In this document: positions 33,734 through 43,621 of the stretch, in pieces
Numbering within the stretch: the stretch's first letter is position 1
Layout: every line of letters begins with the position of its first letter
Program-made: the position numbers and the translations under genes
Notes under the pieces: generated by a model
The model's input: the letters and a program-made list of their open reading frames with translations, nothing else
What the model was told of the DNA's origin: nothing
Databases searched by the model: none
NCBI RefSeq assembly: GCF_003289965.1
Contig: NZ_QMBQ01000013.1
Coordinates: forward strand, 62,001-126,000
Origin: Mesorhizobium atlanticum
Lineage (GTDB): Bacteria; Pseudomonadota; Alphaproteobacteria; Rhizobiales; Rhizobiaceae
Length of the DNA: 64,000 bases
Reading direction: 5' to 3'

Positions 33734-36172
33734 GCCCGGCTCGAGCGTATCCTGAATAGAACCGATCAAGGCGGTGATCGCCTGCTTGTATTTCTCGAAT
33801 TCCGGCGACGTCTGCCGCACTTCGGTCGTGGTCGTGGTCGGCTGGCCCTGGTCGGTCGCCACGCGCGTCACTTTCTGCCCCATCTTCCGCTCGGCCCAGT
33901 CCACGACGTAGCTCGCGGTCTTGCCGGTGAGGAACGGGTTGGCCTGGATGACGGCCGATCCGAGCACGGCGCTCAGTTGCGTCGAGCCCGGCGCCGCCAG
34001 AACCTGGGCCGCGCCCTCCATGCCAAGGAAATGGCAAAGATAGAGACGGCCGGCGGTGATCTGGTGTCCGCGCGCGCGCAGATAGGCCTCGCCCTCGCGC
34101 GCCAGGTTGCGCACCATTTCGCGCGACAATGTCGCGTCGTAGCGAAGCGCGAGCAAGTCGGCCGTCGACAGCGACCGGGCAAGGTCGGGCCGATAGGTGT
34201 TCATCATCCGGATCCAGGTCTTGGAGATGAACTGGCCGGCGCCGGTCGCCGAGGAAAGCGGGTTCTTGGCGCGGGCGCTGCCGCCGCTTTCGACATGCAC
34301 GATCCGGTCCGTCAGCGTTTCGACGGCGGCGTCGCCGGAACCGCCGGAACTGACGGCAACGGCGGTGGCCACCGTGGTGACAGTCCCCAGCGGGTCGATC
34401 GCCTCGCCGTTCTGGTAGAGCTCGAAATGCAGATGCGGGCCGGTCGAAAGCCCGGTTGTGCCGATATAGCCGATGACGTCGCCGGCCTTCACCTTGGTGC
34501 CGACGCCGCTGGCGATGGCGAATTTCTGCATATGCGCGTAACGCGTCTCGCGGCCATTGGCATGCGTGATCTTCACCAGATTGCCATAGCTGCCGCCGTC
34601 GCCCTGGAAAGAGATCTCGCCATCGAAGGCGGCCATCACCGGCGTGCCGACCGGAGCCGCCCAGTCGACGCCCTTGTGGATCCGGACCGTGCCGAGGATC
34701 GGATGCTTGCGCGGGCCGAAGGTCGAGGTCATCACACCGGCAACCGGCGTGACCATGCCGTTGGTGACGGTCAGCGAGCGGACCTGATCGTCGCCGGTCA
34801 CGCAGGCATACTGGCCGTCGCTCTGCTGGAAGACGAAACAGTCGAGGCTCTTGTCCGCGCCCTGGACGCCGACATAGAGCACCCGCCCGGAAATCTCGCC
34901 TTGGCCGCGCGGCGTCTGCGAATAGATCAGCACCAGGCGCTGGTCCTCGCTGGCGAAGGCGTCGAGGTCTTGCCCGCGCGACAGATACATGATCGCCTCG
35001 CCGATCACGCTGGTCGGCACCTTGTTGCGCGCCGCGGTCGAATAGATCGCGTCGAGCAGGCGGTACTGGCGCTTAGGCCCGCCCTGGTCGGACGCGCCGG
35101 AATAGTTGAACAGGTCCTCGCGGACCCATGGGTCGACGCCCGACACGAAGGCGCCGGCCGCATTGCGCGTCAGCGTGCCGACATAGACGTTCTTGGCGTA
35201 GATGGAGACCTGCATCAGCGACATGGTCGTCGCCTCGCGGTTCGGCCGGAACCCGCGCATGGCGACGACGAAGCCGGCCTCCAGCCCGTCGCGATTGAAC
35301 ACCGTCTTCAGCGCTTCGCCCGCAAGCTTCGCGTCGTCGGCGGAGAAATGCGCGTCCAGCGCCACGCTGTCCAGGCTGCGGTCGTTGAGGATCTTCACGA
35401 AAGTGTCCTCGGTCGCCTCGAAGCGCTGATATTCGCTGGTGACGGTCGCAACCGTCGTGTTGTTCTCGATCTCGGTTTTCTTGAAAGCGGGAAGCGCCGC
35501 TTCCCCTTGGTCGATGGTCTCGCCCCAGCCGGCCTCGGGGTCGTCGGCGTCCGCCTTGGGCGCCGAACCGGCGTCGCTCTCGTCCGGCGCCGCCTGCAGG
35601 TCGTTCTCCAGATCGCCTTGCGGATTGCCCTGTTGATCGTCGGGTGCCGCGGCCGGAGCGGGCGATGCCGGTTGCTGGTCGTCGGGCACCGTTGCCGAAG
35701 GTTTGGGAGCGGCCTGCCGCTGCGCCTGGAAAAAGGCGAAATCCTCCTGCGTCGACGGGATAGTCGTCATGAACTTCTCGCTGGCGCTCAGCATCACGTC
35801 GGAGAGGATCTCAATCTGCGGCGAAGCCCCCGAACTGTCGAGCTCGGCCGGACGCGCGACGGTCTTGCCCTTCGTTGCCGTGTCGGCATCGGGCGCGAGC
35901 GTGATCCACATCGGATCGCCGGCGAGATCGATGATCGCCGGCACATAGACCGAAGCGTCGGGCGGCACGTCTTCCATGCCCTCGACGGGATGCAGCTCCT
36001 CGTCCTCGTCGCCGAACGACCAATAGTCCTTGGTCAGATAGAAGCCGGTGGCGACGGCAACAATGGCAAGCGTGGCAAACCCGGCAAGAGCCCGGCGCCA
36101 GAGCTTGCGCCGGCGCTCGGCAAGGCGGGCTTGTTTCTTCTGCCTGAAGCTCGTGTCGATCGAGTGCGTCAC
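33731..36172 (-). CDS. bimodular cell-wall hydrolase: M23 endopeptidase plus transglycosylase-like domain
   Basis: This is an 813-residue, single-pass membrane-anchored protein with its TM near residues 30-48 (ALAGFATLAIVAVATGFYL). A long extracytoplasmic region follows. An M23/LytM domain near residues 485-590 has zinc motifs HKGVDWA and HLHFEL. A C-terminal lysozyme-superfamily domain carries RIVHVESGG...ATGAGQF, with the catalytic Glu expected in VESGG near residue 625. The start is GTG 36172, overlapping the DUF1036 stop. Cutting both peptide and glycan bonds could open the wall for a secretion apparatus. It is the last gene of the kinase-phosphatase-TssM block. Confidence 0.85.
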   Translation of the reverse strand: MTHSIDTSFRQKKQARLAERRRKLWRRALAGFATLAIVAVATGFYLTKDYWSFGDEDEELHPVEGMEDVPPDASVYVPAIIDLAGDPMWITLAPDADTATKGKTVARPAELDSSGASPQIEILSDVMLSASEKFMTTIPSTQEDFAFFQAQRQAAPKPSATVPDDQQPASPAPAAAPDDQQGNPQGDLENDLQAAPDESDAGSAPKADADDPEAGWGETIDQGEAALPAFKKTEIENNTTVATVTSEYQRFEATEDTFVKILNDRSLDSVALDAHFSADDAKLAGEALKTVFNRDGLEAGFVVAMRGFRPNREATTMSLMQVSIYAKNVYVGTLTRNAAGAFVSGVDPWVREDLFNYSGASDQGGPKRQYRLLDAIYSTAARNKVPTSVIGEAIMYLSRGQDLDAFASEDQRLVLIYSQTPRGQGEISGRVLYVGVQGADKSLDCFVFQQSDGQYACVTGDDQVRSLTVTNGMVTPVAGVMTSTFGPRKHPILGTVRIHKGVDWAAPVGTPVMAAFDGEISFQGDGGSYGNLVKITHANGRETRYAHMQKFAIASGVGTKVKAGDVIGYIGTTGLSTGPHLHFELYQNGEAIDPLGTVTTVATAVAVSSGGSGDAAVETLTDRIVHVESGGSARAKNPLSSATGAGQFISKTWIRMMNTYRPDLARSLSTADLLALRYDATLSREMVRNLAREGEAYLRARGHQITAGRLYLCHFLGMEGAAQVLAAPGSTQLSAVLGSAVIQANPFLTGKTASYVVDWAERKMGQKVTRVATDQGQPTTTTTEVRQTSPEFEKYKQAITALIGSIQDTLEPG

Positions 36173-36663
36173 GGGCTGTTTCCGGTCAGGAAATAGGTCC
36201 AGCGCACCTGCTCGAGGGTGTCGACCTCGACGAAGCGCGCCGCGATATGGCCGCGCTGCCAGCACTCCTCGATGCCGCGGATCGAGAAGCGCCGCCGGTC
36301 GATGCACATCTCGGTCGACCCGTTGAGGATCGCGTGGCCGAAGACGTCCGTCGCGTAGAGATAGATGTAGCGGTTGGTCAGCTCCTCTCGGATGACGTTG
36401 ACGCATTGGTTGGCGCCGATCGTCCACCAGCCGTCCGTCTGGTCGGCATTGTCGACCTTCTGTCCAACCGCGAGATTGACGACGTCGAGCGTCTGGTTGC
36501 AGACGGTGAATTCGGCATGCGCCTTGCCGGGCAAAAGCATCGAGAGCAGCGCTGCGCCGAGCAAAGCGGCAAGCGTCATGCGGCCCGGAAAAAGGAATTG
36601 GAGCCGGCTACGCAGCTTGCGTGGCGGGGGCTGGTGCAAAGAACGCAGGGTGCGAAGGTCCAT
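36169..36663 (-). CDS. DUF1036 family exported protein
   Basis: This is a 164-residue protein with an N-terminal hydrophobic export signal (MTLAALLGAALLSMLLPGKAHA) preceded by about 28 mostly basic residues. The mature part is the DUF1036 pattern: FTVCNQTLDVVNLAVG, GWWTIGANQC, YIYLYATD and several Cys likely to form disulfides. Its function is unknown. It lies 11 bases after the kinase gene and overlaps the hydrolase gene, so all three are probably one transcript. A start at 36579 is an alternative if the long N-region is not translated. Confidence 0.82.
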   Translation of the reverse strand: MDLRTLRSLHQPPPRKLRSRLQFLFPGRMTLAALLGAALLSMLLPGKAHAEFTVCNQTLDVVNLAVGQKVDNADQTDGWWTIGANQCVNVIREELTNRYIYLYATDVFGHAILNGSTEMCIDRRRFSIRGIEECWQRGHIAARFVEVDTLEQVRWTYFLTGNSP

Positions 36664-36674
36664 CGGCGTTCATG

Positions 36675-39200
36675 CTATCCGCCAAGCCGGAAATAGGTGG
36701 CCGTAGCGGAGAACTGCGACCCGTCGGCCTCGATCTCCTCGAGGATCTTGGGCAACAGCTCCGAGGCCGGCGTCGGCCTCGAGAACATCGCGGCCTGGAT
36801 GTCCTTGGGTCCGGTGATCACCAGCATGATTTGCGGCACCGCCTTGCCGGCCGCCTTGTCGGCGGCGGCAAGGCCGATCGGGATATTGAAGGTCACCTTG
36901 TCGGTTTGCGCCACCATGCGGTCGTCGAGGTTGAAGGCGACGCCCTTGTGGTCGATCAGCATGACATTCGAGATCAGCCCGCCGCCCGTATAGAGCGCGC
37001 CGCTGACCGGCGCGCCATCCGGTATCGAGGTCTTGTCGAGCACAAGCTGCGGCTTCGCGGCCGAACTCCGGTCGAGAAAACGAAGGAAAGTGGGCACCCC
37101 GCACTGGGAGAGCGTGATGAGGCGCACGCTGATGTCCGGCTCGATATGGAATCTCGTCTGGAAATCGTTGAGCAATCGTTCGAAGGGCTGGACTGCCGTT
37201 GCATATCCTTCGATCGTCGGGGTGGCGCCGGGTCCCGACGTCACATTCGCGTAGAAACAGCTGCCGCCGCTAAAATCGCGCACCCAAGCGCGCTGGTCGT
37301 TCCACTTGGCCATGTCATCTTCCGCTGACGGGAGCGCCGGCTTAGGCACATTGATGGCAACGTCGGTCTCGGGCTGCTTTGTCGCCGGCTGTTGCGTCGG
37401 CTGGGTTGGCGCGGTCGGCGTTGCCGGCTGGCTGGCTGCCGGGGTCTGTGCCTTCGGCGCCGACGGCGAAAGGGTCGGCTGCGTCGATGCCTGGCTTTGC
37501 GGAGCCGGGGGCGGGGAAGGCGCCGGCTTGGGCAGCTTGGCAAGCTTGTCCACGAGGTCTTTCACGCTGAGCTTGGCCGCCGGCTTATTTGTCTCCGGCG
37601 CCGGCTGGTTTTTGGCCGTCTGGGTCGGTTCCGGCGTCTTGACCGCCGGCTCGCTTGCCGGCTGCGCCGGCTTCTGGCTTTCAGCGGCCGTTGGCGCGCG
37701 AGCCGGTGCAGGCGTCGGTGATGGCTCGGTCGATGGTTGCGCCGCTTTGGTTTCGACCGGGGAGACATGCGCCTGGTTGCTAGTCTCACTCTGCGGCAGA
37801 GTTGCAGTCGGAGCCGGCTTGTCGGCAGGTGCGTTGGCCTGGGGTTGAGCAGGTGGCTTCACTGTCTCGATGGTGGCCGCGCGGTCAGGTTTGGGTGCTT
37901 CCGGCTGCGTCGCGGCCGGCGCCTGAGGCTGAGGTTTCGGCGCCTCCGGTTGCTGCGCTTCGGCCACTGGTTTGGCTGCTTCGACGACCGGCTTCGGTGT
38001 CAGCGGCTTGGATGTTTCAGCAACCGGCGAGGGCGCCAGCACGCCGCTGAAATAGACGCCGGCTGCCGCCAGGACGGCGATCGCCGCGGCGCCGCCGGCG
38101 ATGGCGGGCATACGTGAAGACTTTTTGGGCGCGGCCGGTGCCGTCGCGCTTGGCGGGGCGGCAGCCGGCGCGGGCCGTTGCTCCGACAGATAGGCAGGGC
38201 GCACATGCTCGACGAAACGCGGTGCGCCGGAAGGCGCCGGCGCCTGGGGCGTGGGGTCCGGTGGCGCCGTCCAGCCGGCGCGCGGCAGGCCCGAGCGTTC
38301 GCGTGCGCCGAACGCCACCGGCGGCGGCAACGTCGCCTCGAGATCCTCGCCGCGCGTCGCCCTGGCGATCTCGGCCATGCTGGCCGGCCGGTCGCGCGGA
38401 TCCGGCTGCAGCATCGCTGCGATCAGCTCGCGGAAATCGGGATCGATATCCGACAGGTCAGGCACCGTCCGGCGCTTTTCAATGACCTCGTATTGCGAGC
38501 CGCTCATGTCGAGCGGCTTGCCGCGCAACGCCGCGGCGAGCACCAGGCCGAGGCTGTAGATATCCGATTGCTCGCTGACCTCGCCACCATAGAGGCCGAG
38601 CTGCTCCGGCGAGACGTAATTATACTTGCCGGCGAATTTGCCGCCGATCAGCGTCTCGCCACCAACGGTAGCAGACCGCGCGATGCCGAAATCGATGATC
38701 TTGGCGCGCTCGACCCGGCCGCCGGGCAGGATGATGTTGTCCGGCGAGAGGTCGCGGTGCACGGCGCCCGCCTGGTGCACGGCGCTCAAGCCCGAGGCGA
38801 GGCGATGGCAAAGCCGGCGCACGTCTTCCCCCGGCATGGGTCCGCGCCGCATGATATCGAACAGCGATTGGCCGTCCACGAACTCCATCGCAAGGTAGGG
38901 GCGGCCGATCCCCGTATCGATCGTAAACACGTGGTAGCGCACCACCGCGTCATGCGAGAGATGGTTGAGGATCGATGCTTCCTTGCGGAAGAGCGACAGG
39001 ATCGTCTGGTCGCGGGCGAATTCGGGAAGCACGATCTTGATCGCCACATGGTCGCCGGTCTGGATGTTGTGGCCGCGATAGACTTCGCCCATGCCGCCGG
39101 ACGCAATCCGCTCGTCGAGCTCGTAGATGCCGCTGAGCTGCGTGCCGACGCCGGCATAAGTGACGTTCGCCGAGATCCGTGTCTTGTCGTCGTCGCTCAT
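36675..39200 (-). CDS. ppkA: transmembrane Ser/Thr protein kinase (PpkA-like)
   Basis: This 841-residue protein has a Hanks-type kinase domain at residues 25-290. It shows the glycine loop ASGGMGEV, Lys55 in VAIKIVLP, HRDLSPDN at 148-155 and DFGIAR at 170-175. A single TM lies near 365-387. An extracytoplasmic Pro/Ala/Gln-rich linker of about 250 residues leads to a C-terminal folded domain of about 200 residues. The ATG overlaps the phosphatase stop (ATGA). PpkA kinases of T6SS clusters phosphorylate FHA proteins to trigger assembly, and two FHA proteins are encoded nearby. The frame extending to 39872 is phosphatase sequence in another frame. Confidence 0.92.
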   Translation of the reverse strand: MSDDDKTRISANVTYAGVGTQLSGIYELDERIASGGMGEVYRGHNIQTGDHVAIKIVLPEFARDQTILSLFRKEASILNHLSHDAVVRYHVFTIDTGIGRPYLAMEFVDGQSLFDIMRRGPMPGEDVRRLCHRLASGLSAVHQAGAVHRDLSPDNIILPGGRVERAKIIDFGIARSATVGGETLIGGKFAGKYNYVSPEQLGLYGGEVSEQSDIYSLGLVLAAALRGKPLDMSGSQYEVIEKRRTVPDLSDIDPDFRELIAAMLQPDPRDRPASMAEIARATRGEDLEATLPPPVAFGARERSGLPRAGWTAPPDPTPQAPAPSGAPRFVEHVRPAYLSEQRPAPAAAPPSATAPAAPKKSSRMPAIAGGAAAIAVLAAAGVYFSGVLAPSPVAETSKPLTPKPVVEAAKPVAEAQQPEAPKPQPQAPAATQPEAPKPDRAATIETVKPPAQPQANAPADKPAPTATLPQSETSNQAHVSPVETKAAQPSTEPSPTPAPARAPTAAESQKPAQPASEPAVKTPEPTQTAKNQPAPETNKPAAKLSVKDLVDKLAKLPKPAPSPPPAPQSQASTQPTLSPSAPKAQTPAASQPATPTAPTQPTQQPATKQPETDVAINVPKPALPSAEDDMAKWNDQRAWVRDFSGGSCFYANVTSGPGATPTIEGYATAVQPFERLLNDFQTRFHIEPDISVRLITLSQCGVPTFLRFLDRSSAAKPQLVLDKTSIPDGAPVSGALYTGGGLISNVMLIDHKGVAFNLDDRMVAQTDKVTFNIPIGLAAADKAAGKAVPQIMLVITGPKDIQAAMFSRPTPASELLPKILEEIEADGSQFSATATYFRLGG

Positions 39201-39976
39201 CTGGTCGGGCCCTCCACTGCGGACCGATCCGGATGGGGCGCGCCGTTGCGCCCGCCGCCGATCTTCACGAGTACGATGGTCACATTGTCGGTACCGCCGC
39301 GCGCCAGCACCGTATCCAGGAGGGTCTGGCATGCCGCGCGCGGTGTGGCGGACCTGGCCGCGGCCTCGATCTCGGCGTCGCTGACATGTGCTGTCAGCCC
39401 GTCGGTGCCGAGGACGAAAACGTCGCCCGGCATCAGTTCGCCCTGCTGGAAATCGATCTCGAGCTCGTCGCTGACGCCGACCGCATGCGTGATCACATTG
39501 CGGCGCGGCCAGGTGCGCGCCTCCTCGGCGCTGATCATGCCGCGGTCGAGCAGTTCCTGTACCTCGGTGTGATCCTTCGAGACCTGGAAGATCGAGCCGT
39601 TGCGCACGAGGTAGATGCGGCTGTCGCCGGCCCACAGGCAGGCGAAGCGTCCGTCCATGGCGAGCAGGGCCGCGAAAGTGGAGCCGATGGTGATGCCGCG
39701 CGAGCGCGATATGTCGCGAATCTCCGCATTGGCGCGGCTGAGCCGATCCTCGAAGCGAGCGCGAAGATCCGGCGCCGAGCTCGCAATGCCGATCGTCGCC
39801 AGGTGATCGACGATGCTGGCGGAGGCGACTTCGCCGGCCTCGTGCCCGCCCATCCCGTCGGCCACCACCCATAGCCCGGTCTGCGGTTCGATGAGGTAAT
39901 TGTCCTCATTATGATCGCGCACGCAGCCCTTGTGGCTCATGCCGAAGCTGTCGATGGGAAGGGCGACAGTGCTCAA
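39197..39976 (-). CDS. pppA: PP2C-type Ser/Thr phosphatase (PppA-like)
   Basis: This is a 259-residue PPM phosphatase with metal-binding motifs RDHNEDN near residue 20, VVADGMGGHEAG near residue 37 and LGTDGLT. It antagonises the kinase encoded by the overlapping next gene and thereby switches off FHA-dependent T6SS assembly in well-studied systems. ATG 39976 is used; an internal ATG (MSHKGCVRD) is possible. It lies 117 bases downstream of tssM in the same direction. Confidence 0.92.
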   Translation of the reverse strand: MSTVALPIDSFGMSHKGCVRDHNEDNYLIEPQTGLWVVADGMGGHEAGEVASASIVDHLATIGIASSAPDLRARFEDRLSRANAEIRDISRSRGITIGSTFAALLAMDGRFACLWAGDSRIYLVRNGSIFQVSKDHTEVQELLDRGMISAEEARTWPRRNVITHAVGVSDELEIDFQQGELMPGDVFVLGTDGLTAHVSDAEIEAAARSATPRAACQTLLDTVLARGGTDNVTIVLVKIGGGRNGAPHPDRSAVEGPTR

Positions 39977-40093
39977 TTTGCCACCAAGCGCTCAGCAAGC
40001 GTCCTCTGTGACCAGCCAAGGGCCGCATGTCCGGGCCACTCTGCCACAAGCGTGTACATTAGAGTATCGAAATGAAGCCTCGATGCGGCCATC

Positions 40094-43000
40094 TCAAAAC
40101 GCCTTCGGACAGCTGAAGCCTGACAGGGCTGGCAGGATGAGGGGGTTGGCTCCTGAGCCGGCCTGGATCGTGTAGGCGACATCGCGTCCGCCGATCACGA
40201 AGCGCGCTTCGGTGTTGGCGCCGTCGCCGGTGATGGTCGCCTTGTCGAAAAGCCGCTTCAACGCCCACGGTCCTTCGAATTTGAGCGCGGACTCGCGGCC
40301 CGGCATTTCCGGGATGAGACTGAGGCTCGCCGATCCGGACGCGGCGCCGCTCGGCCATGTCACGATGCTCGGCGCGTTGCCGGCCTGGGCGCTCTGCACC
40401 GTCTGCCCGTCCACATTGAGCACCGCGCTGTCGGCTTCGCTGTTCAGCGAGGTGGGTGTGAAGGTGATCGACACCAAGGGTGTCGATCCGCCCGACGGGA
40501 AGAAGGCGGCGCGGATTTCCGCGGCCGCCTGGAATGCCTTCAAGGTCGATTTCGCAAGGTCTTTGCTGGAACGCGTGTCCTGTTTCCAGGTCCACTCCTG
40601 GCCGGTCATGTCGATCAGCGGCGCAAGGTTCTGCGCGAAGAAGCGGTCCATCAGGCCGCCCGGCGCGAACAGCTTGGCGAAATCCGCCATCGAGATGTCC
40701 TCGCTGCTGTCGCCGGCGAAGGGATAGCGGCCGTTGACCGCCTCCTCGCAGGGGCGTGTCACCGTCTGGTCGAGGGTCTGGTTGAGATTGGCGATCGAGG
40801 TCTCCGCGACATTGCCCGCGAATTCGTCCGCTGCCGCATTGACCATGCGCGCCAACGGCTTCGGCAGGCGCGAGACATTGGCGCGCAAGGTCGAGATCTG
40901 CAGCTGCAGGTTGGCGTTGACGCGCTCGGTCTGCGAGGGGACATCGGCAGCGAGCTTCAGGCTCTGGAAGATGTCGTGGAAATTCTGCGTCAGCGCATCG
41001 AGCGGTCTGCGGCCGGCGGCGCCGCTGACCAGCGACTGGAACGAGCGGAACTGCGCCTCGACGCTTGCGCCGGCATTCTGCGCGACGGCCGAGCTTGCGC
41101 CGGCGCGGCTCTGCGACTTGCCGCCCGCGATCTGCAGGCCGATGCGGGCGAGGCCCTTGGCCATGCTCGCGGGGTCCTGCTCGGCCGTCCCGGTATCGCC
41201 TCCGGCGGCGGCGTCCTTGGTCAACGCGGTCTCATCGGCGATCGCCGTGAACAGCTGATCGAGGGGCGAGTCCGGCGCGGCGAGGGCGGAAAGTGCCAGG
41301 TATTGCGGCTTGTCTTTCAGCATCGCCTTGAGCTTCAGCTGGTCGAGCACGAGGTTCCAGGCGGCGGCGAATTCCTTGCCGTAGCGGTCTATGAGCTCGG
41401 GGCCGAGCTTGGGCAGGTCCTGGTCGATGCCGCCCTGTTCGCCGCCGCCGCCGAGCACCCATTGGTCGTCGACGAGCATCTGCGCGATGCGCGACAGCTG
41501 CGGCAGGAAGAAGCGATTGAACCCGGCGCGCGTGTAGAGGCCGGGAACGTGGAGGTCGGCGAGCTCGCTGCCGTCCATGCGCTCGAACAACAGCTGCGCT
41601 TCCGGACCGGCTTTCGCGGCGACGGAGAAATCCTGCAGCCTTGCCGCGTAGACAGCCGACTTGATCTGCGCCGAGGCGCGGTCGGCGAGGCTCATGCGGC
41701 CGAGCGAGCGCTGCGCGGCCTCGACCAGCGGCTGGTTGAGCGCGAAGGTTGGATCGTAGGCGTCGTCGAGCGCAAGCATGGCGCGCAGATGCTTTTCGAG
41801 CTGCTCGCGGCCTTCGCGGTTGTTCTCGCCGGGATAGCGGTTCTCCTCCCAATCCTGCTTCATCCAAGAGACGATCAGCTCGTCGTCGACCTTGGGCGCC
41901 TTGCCGCCCAGCATCAGGTAGATCTTGAGCGGCTCGTAGAGCGCGATCGGATCGGCCATCCTGGCCTGGATCGTCCGCTCGGCCTGCACCAGCAGCCGCG
42001 AGCGGAAGCTTCGCTCCAGCGCCTGCCGGTAGGCGGTCTTGGAGGCCGACAGCAGCCTCTCGCGCTGGCTGAGCCCGAACGTCTCCTCGATCGGCTTGCC
42101 CTGGTCGCCGTTTTCGAAGCCGGCCGGCAGGTTGCGCAATTGGTCGAGCGGACCGATGACGTTTTCTAGGTCGACGTCGGTCACCGTCGTGGTCTTCAGC
42201 AGGCTATCGGCGCTATCGCGATAATGCGCCATGGCTTGCCTCGTGGAGGCGATCAGCTCTCTGTTGGCGAAGAAGCTGAGCCCCAGCACGCCGAGCGCCG
42301 CCAATGCCGCCAGCGCGATCGCGGCCAGGCCGCCGAACCTGGCGAGCCGGATGCGGCGTTCGGCGGCCCTGTCGAAGGACACCCAGCCCGATTCCGGGAA
42401 GATCACATTGGTCAGCAGATCATGCAGGAAGAAGCTCTTGCCGGCGCCGGAAAGGTGGGCCTGGGAAGCGCTGCCGAAGCTGCGGCCGATCGCGCCCAGC
42501 ACCTGGTCGAAGGGCGTTCCTTCCTGCGTGCCCGACGAGAAATAGAACCCGCGCAGGCTGACATTGACCTGGCTGCGCGAAGTGTCGAACAGGCTGCCGA
42601 CAAACTGCATTATCCGGTTCTTCAGCGCGCCGAACTGCGCCGGAAAACTGAACAGCGCGATCCGCGCCACCGGGTCGGTCTCTTCCTGCAGGCGGTCGGC
42701 GACCTCCTCGGCGAGCCGCCTCGCCAGCCCGTCGAATTCCGCCGGCGCTTCGCCAGCCATGTTCCTGGTGCGGTCGGCGGTTTGGAACGTCGCGCCCCAA
42801 ACCTTGCGCCGGCGCGCCTCGTCGAAATCGCCGAAATAATCCATGAAACCCGCGACGAGGTCCGCCTTGGTGAACAGCAGATAGACCGGGAACTGGACCT
42901 TCAGCGTCTCGTGCAGCTCGCGCAGGCGGCTCCTGATCTCGGTGACATGCGCGTCGAGCTGCCGGTCGTCGAAGCCGATGAGATCGGACAGGCTGATGGC

Positions 43001-43621
43001 GAGGACCACCCCGTTGATCGGCTGCCTCGTGCGGTGTTTCTTCAGCAGTCCCAGGAACGCCAGCCAGCTTGCCTTGTCGCGCTCGCGGTCCGATTCCTGC
43101 GTCGTATAGCGCCCGGCTGTATCGATCAGCACCGCCTCGTCGGTGAACCACCAGTCGCAAGACCGTGTGCCGCCGACGCCGGCCACCGGCTGCGCATCGC
43201 CGGAGCCGGCAAGCGGGAATTTCAGCCCGGAATTGACCAGCGCCGTCGTCTTGCCGGCGCCGGGCGGGCCGATGATGATGTACCAGGGAATGTCGTAGAG
43301 GAAATTGCGCTTGCCGCTCGTCCGCTTCAGCGTCGCGATCGCCTCGCTCATCCGCGCCTCGAGCACCTGTGAATCGTCGTTGCGCTCATCGCCGCGCGCG
43401 ATGGCCGCTTCGAGCGCCTTTTGCGCCTTGCGCTGCCGCCAGAAGCGGATTCCGTAGAACAACGCAAGCACAACGACGCTGACGCCGATGATCGTGGCCC
43501 TGAGCCACACAGGCCCGAGCGGGCGTGTATCGGCGAAGCGGATCAGCGGCCCGGCGTACCAGACCGCCGCCGAGAAACCGGCAAGCGCGGCCAGGCTGAA
43601 GATCCGCAGCATCCAGCGCAT
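40094..43621 (-). CDS. tssM: TssM/IcmF inner-membrane protein, copy 1
   Basis: This 1175-residue protein has two N-terminal TM helices (to about residue 60), then a cytoplasmic NTPase-like domain with Walker A IIGPPGAGKTT. A third TM lies near residue 430, followed by a large periplasmic region ending in the IcmF-type C-terminal beta domain (LSGFSCPKAF). TssM forms the T6SS membrane complex with TssL and TssJ. The start overlaps the tssL stop by one base. The P-loop is intact. A second tssM lies at 55190-58729. Confidence 0.93.
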   Translation of the reverse strand: MRWMLRIFSLAALAGFSAAVWYAGPLIRFADTRPLGPVWLRATIIGVSVVVLALFYGIRFWRQRKAQKALEAAIARGDERNDDSQVLEARMSEAIATLKRTSGKRNFLYDIPWYIIIGPPGAGKTTALVNSGLKFPLAGSGDAQPVAGVGGTRSCDWWFTDEAVLIDTAGRYTTQESDRERDKASWLAFLGLLKKHRTRQPINGVVLAISLSDLIGFDDRQLDAHVTEIRSRLRELHETLKVQFPVYLLFTKADLVAGFMDYFGDFDEARRRKVWGATFQTADRTRNMAGEAPAEFDGLARRLAEEVADRLQEETDPVARIALFSFPAQFGALKNRIMQFVGSLFDTSRSQVNVSLRGFYFSSGTQEGTPFDQVLGAIGRSFGSASQAHLSGAGKSFFLHDLLTNVIFPESGWVSFDRAAERRIRLARFGGLAAIALAALAALGVLGLSFFANRELIASTRQAMAHYRDSADSLLKTTTVTDVDLENVIGPLDQLRNLPAGFENGDQGKPIEETFGLSQRERLLSASKTAYRQALERSFRSRLLVQAERTIQARMADPIALYEPLKIYLMLGGKAPKVDDELIVSWMKQDWEENRYPGENNREGREQLEKHLRAMLALDDAYDPTFALNQPLVEAAQRSLGRMSLADRASAQIKSAVYAARLQDFSVAAKAGPEAQLLFERMDGSELADLHVPGLYTRAGFNRFFLPQLSRIAQMLVDDQWVLGGGGEQGGIDQDLPKLGPELIDRYGKEFAAAWNLVLDQLKLKAMLKDKPQYLALSALAAPDSPLDQLFTAIADETALTKDAAAGGDTGTAEQDPASMAKGLARIGLQIAGGKSQSRAGASSAVAQNAGASVEAQFRSFQSLVSGAAGRRPLDALTQNFHDIFQSLKLAADVPSQTERVNANLQLQISTLRANVSRLPKPLARMVNAAADEFAGNVAETSIANLNQTLDQTVTRPCEEAVNGRYPFAGDSSEDISMADFAKLFAPGGLMDRFFAQNLAPLIDMTGQEWTWKQDTRSSKDLAKSTLKAFQAAAEIRAAFFPSGGSTPLVSITFTPTSLNSEADSAVLNVDGQTVQSAQAGNAPSIVTWPSGAASGSASLSLIPEMPGRESALKFEGPWALKRLFDKATITGDGANTEARFVIGGRDVAYTIQAGSGANPLILPALSGFSCPKAF

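Noticed and set aside
39973..40182. Small reading frame between tssM1 and the phosphatase (69 codons)
   Set aside because: It overlaps the tssM 3' end, has no ribosome site or recognisable sequence, and is likely chance.
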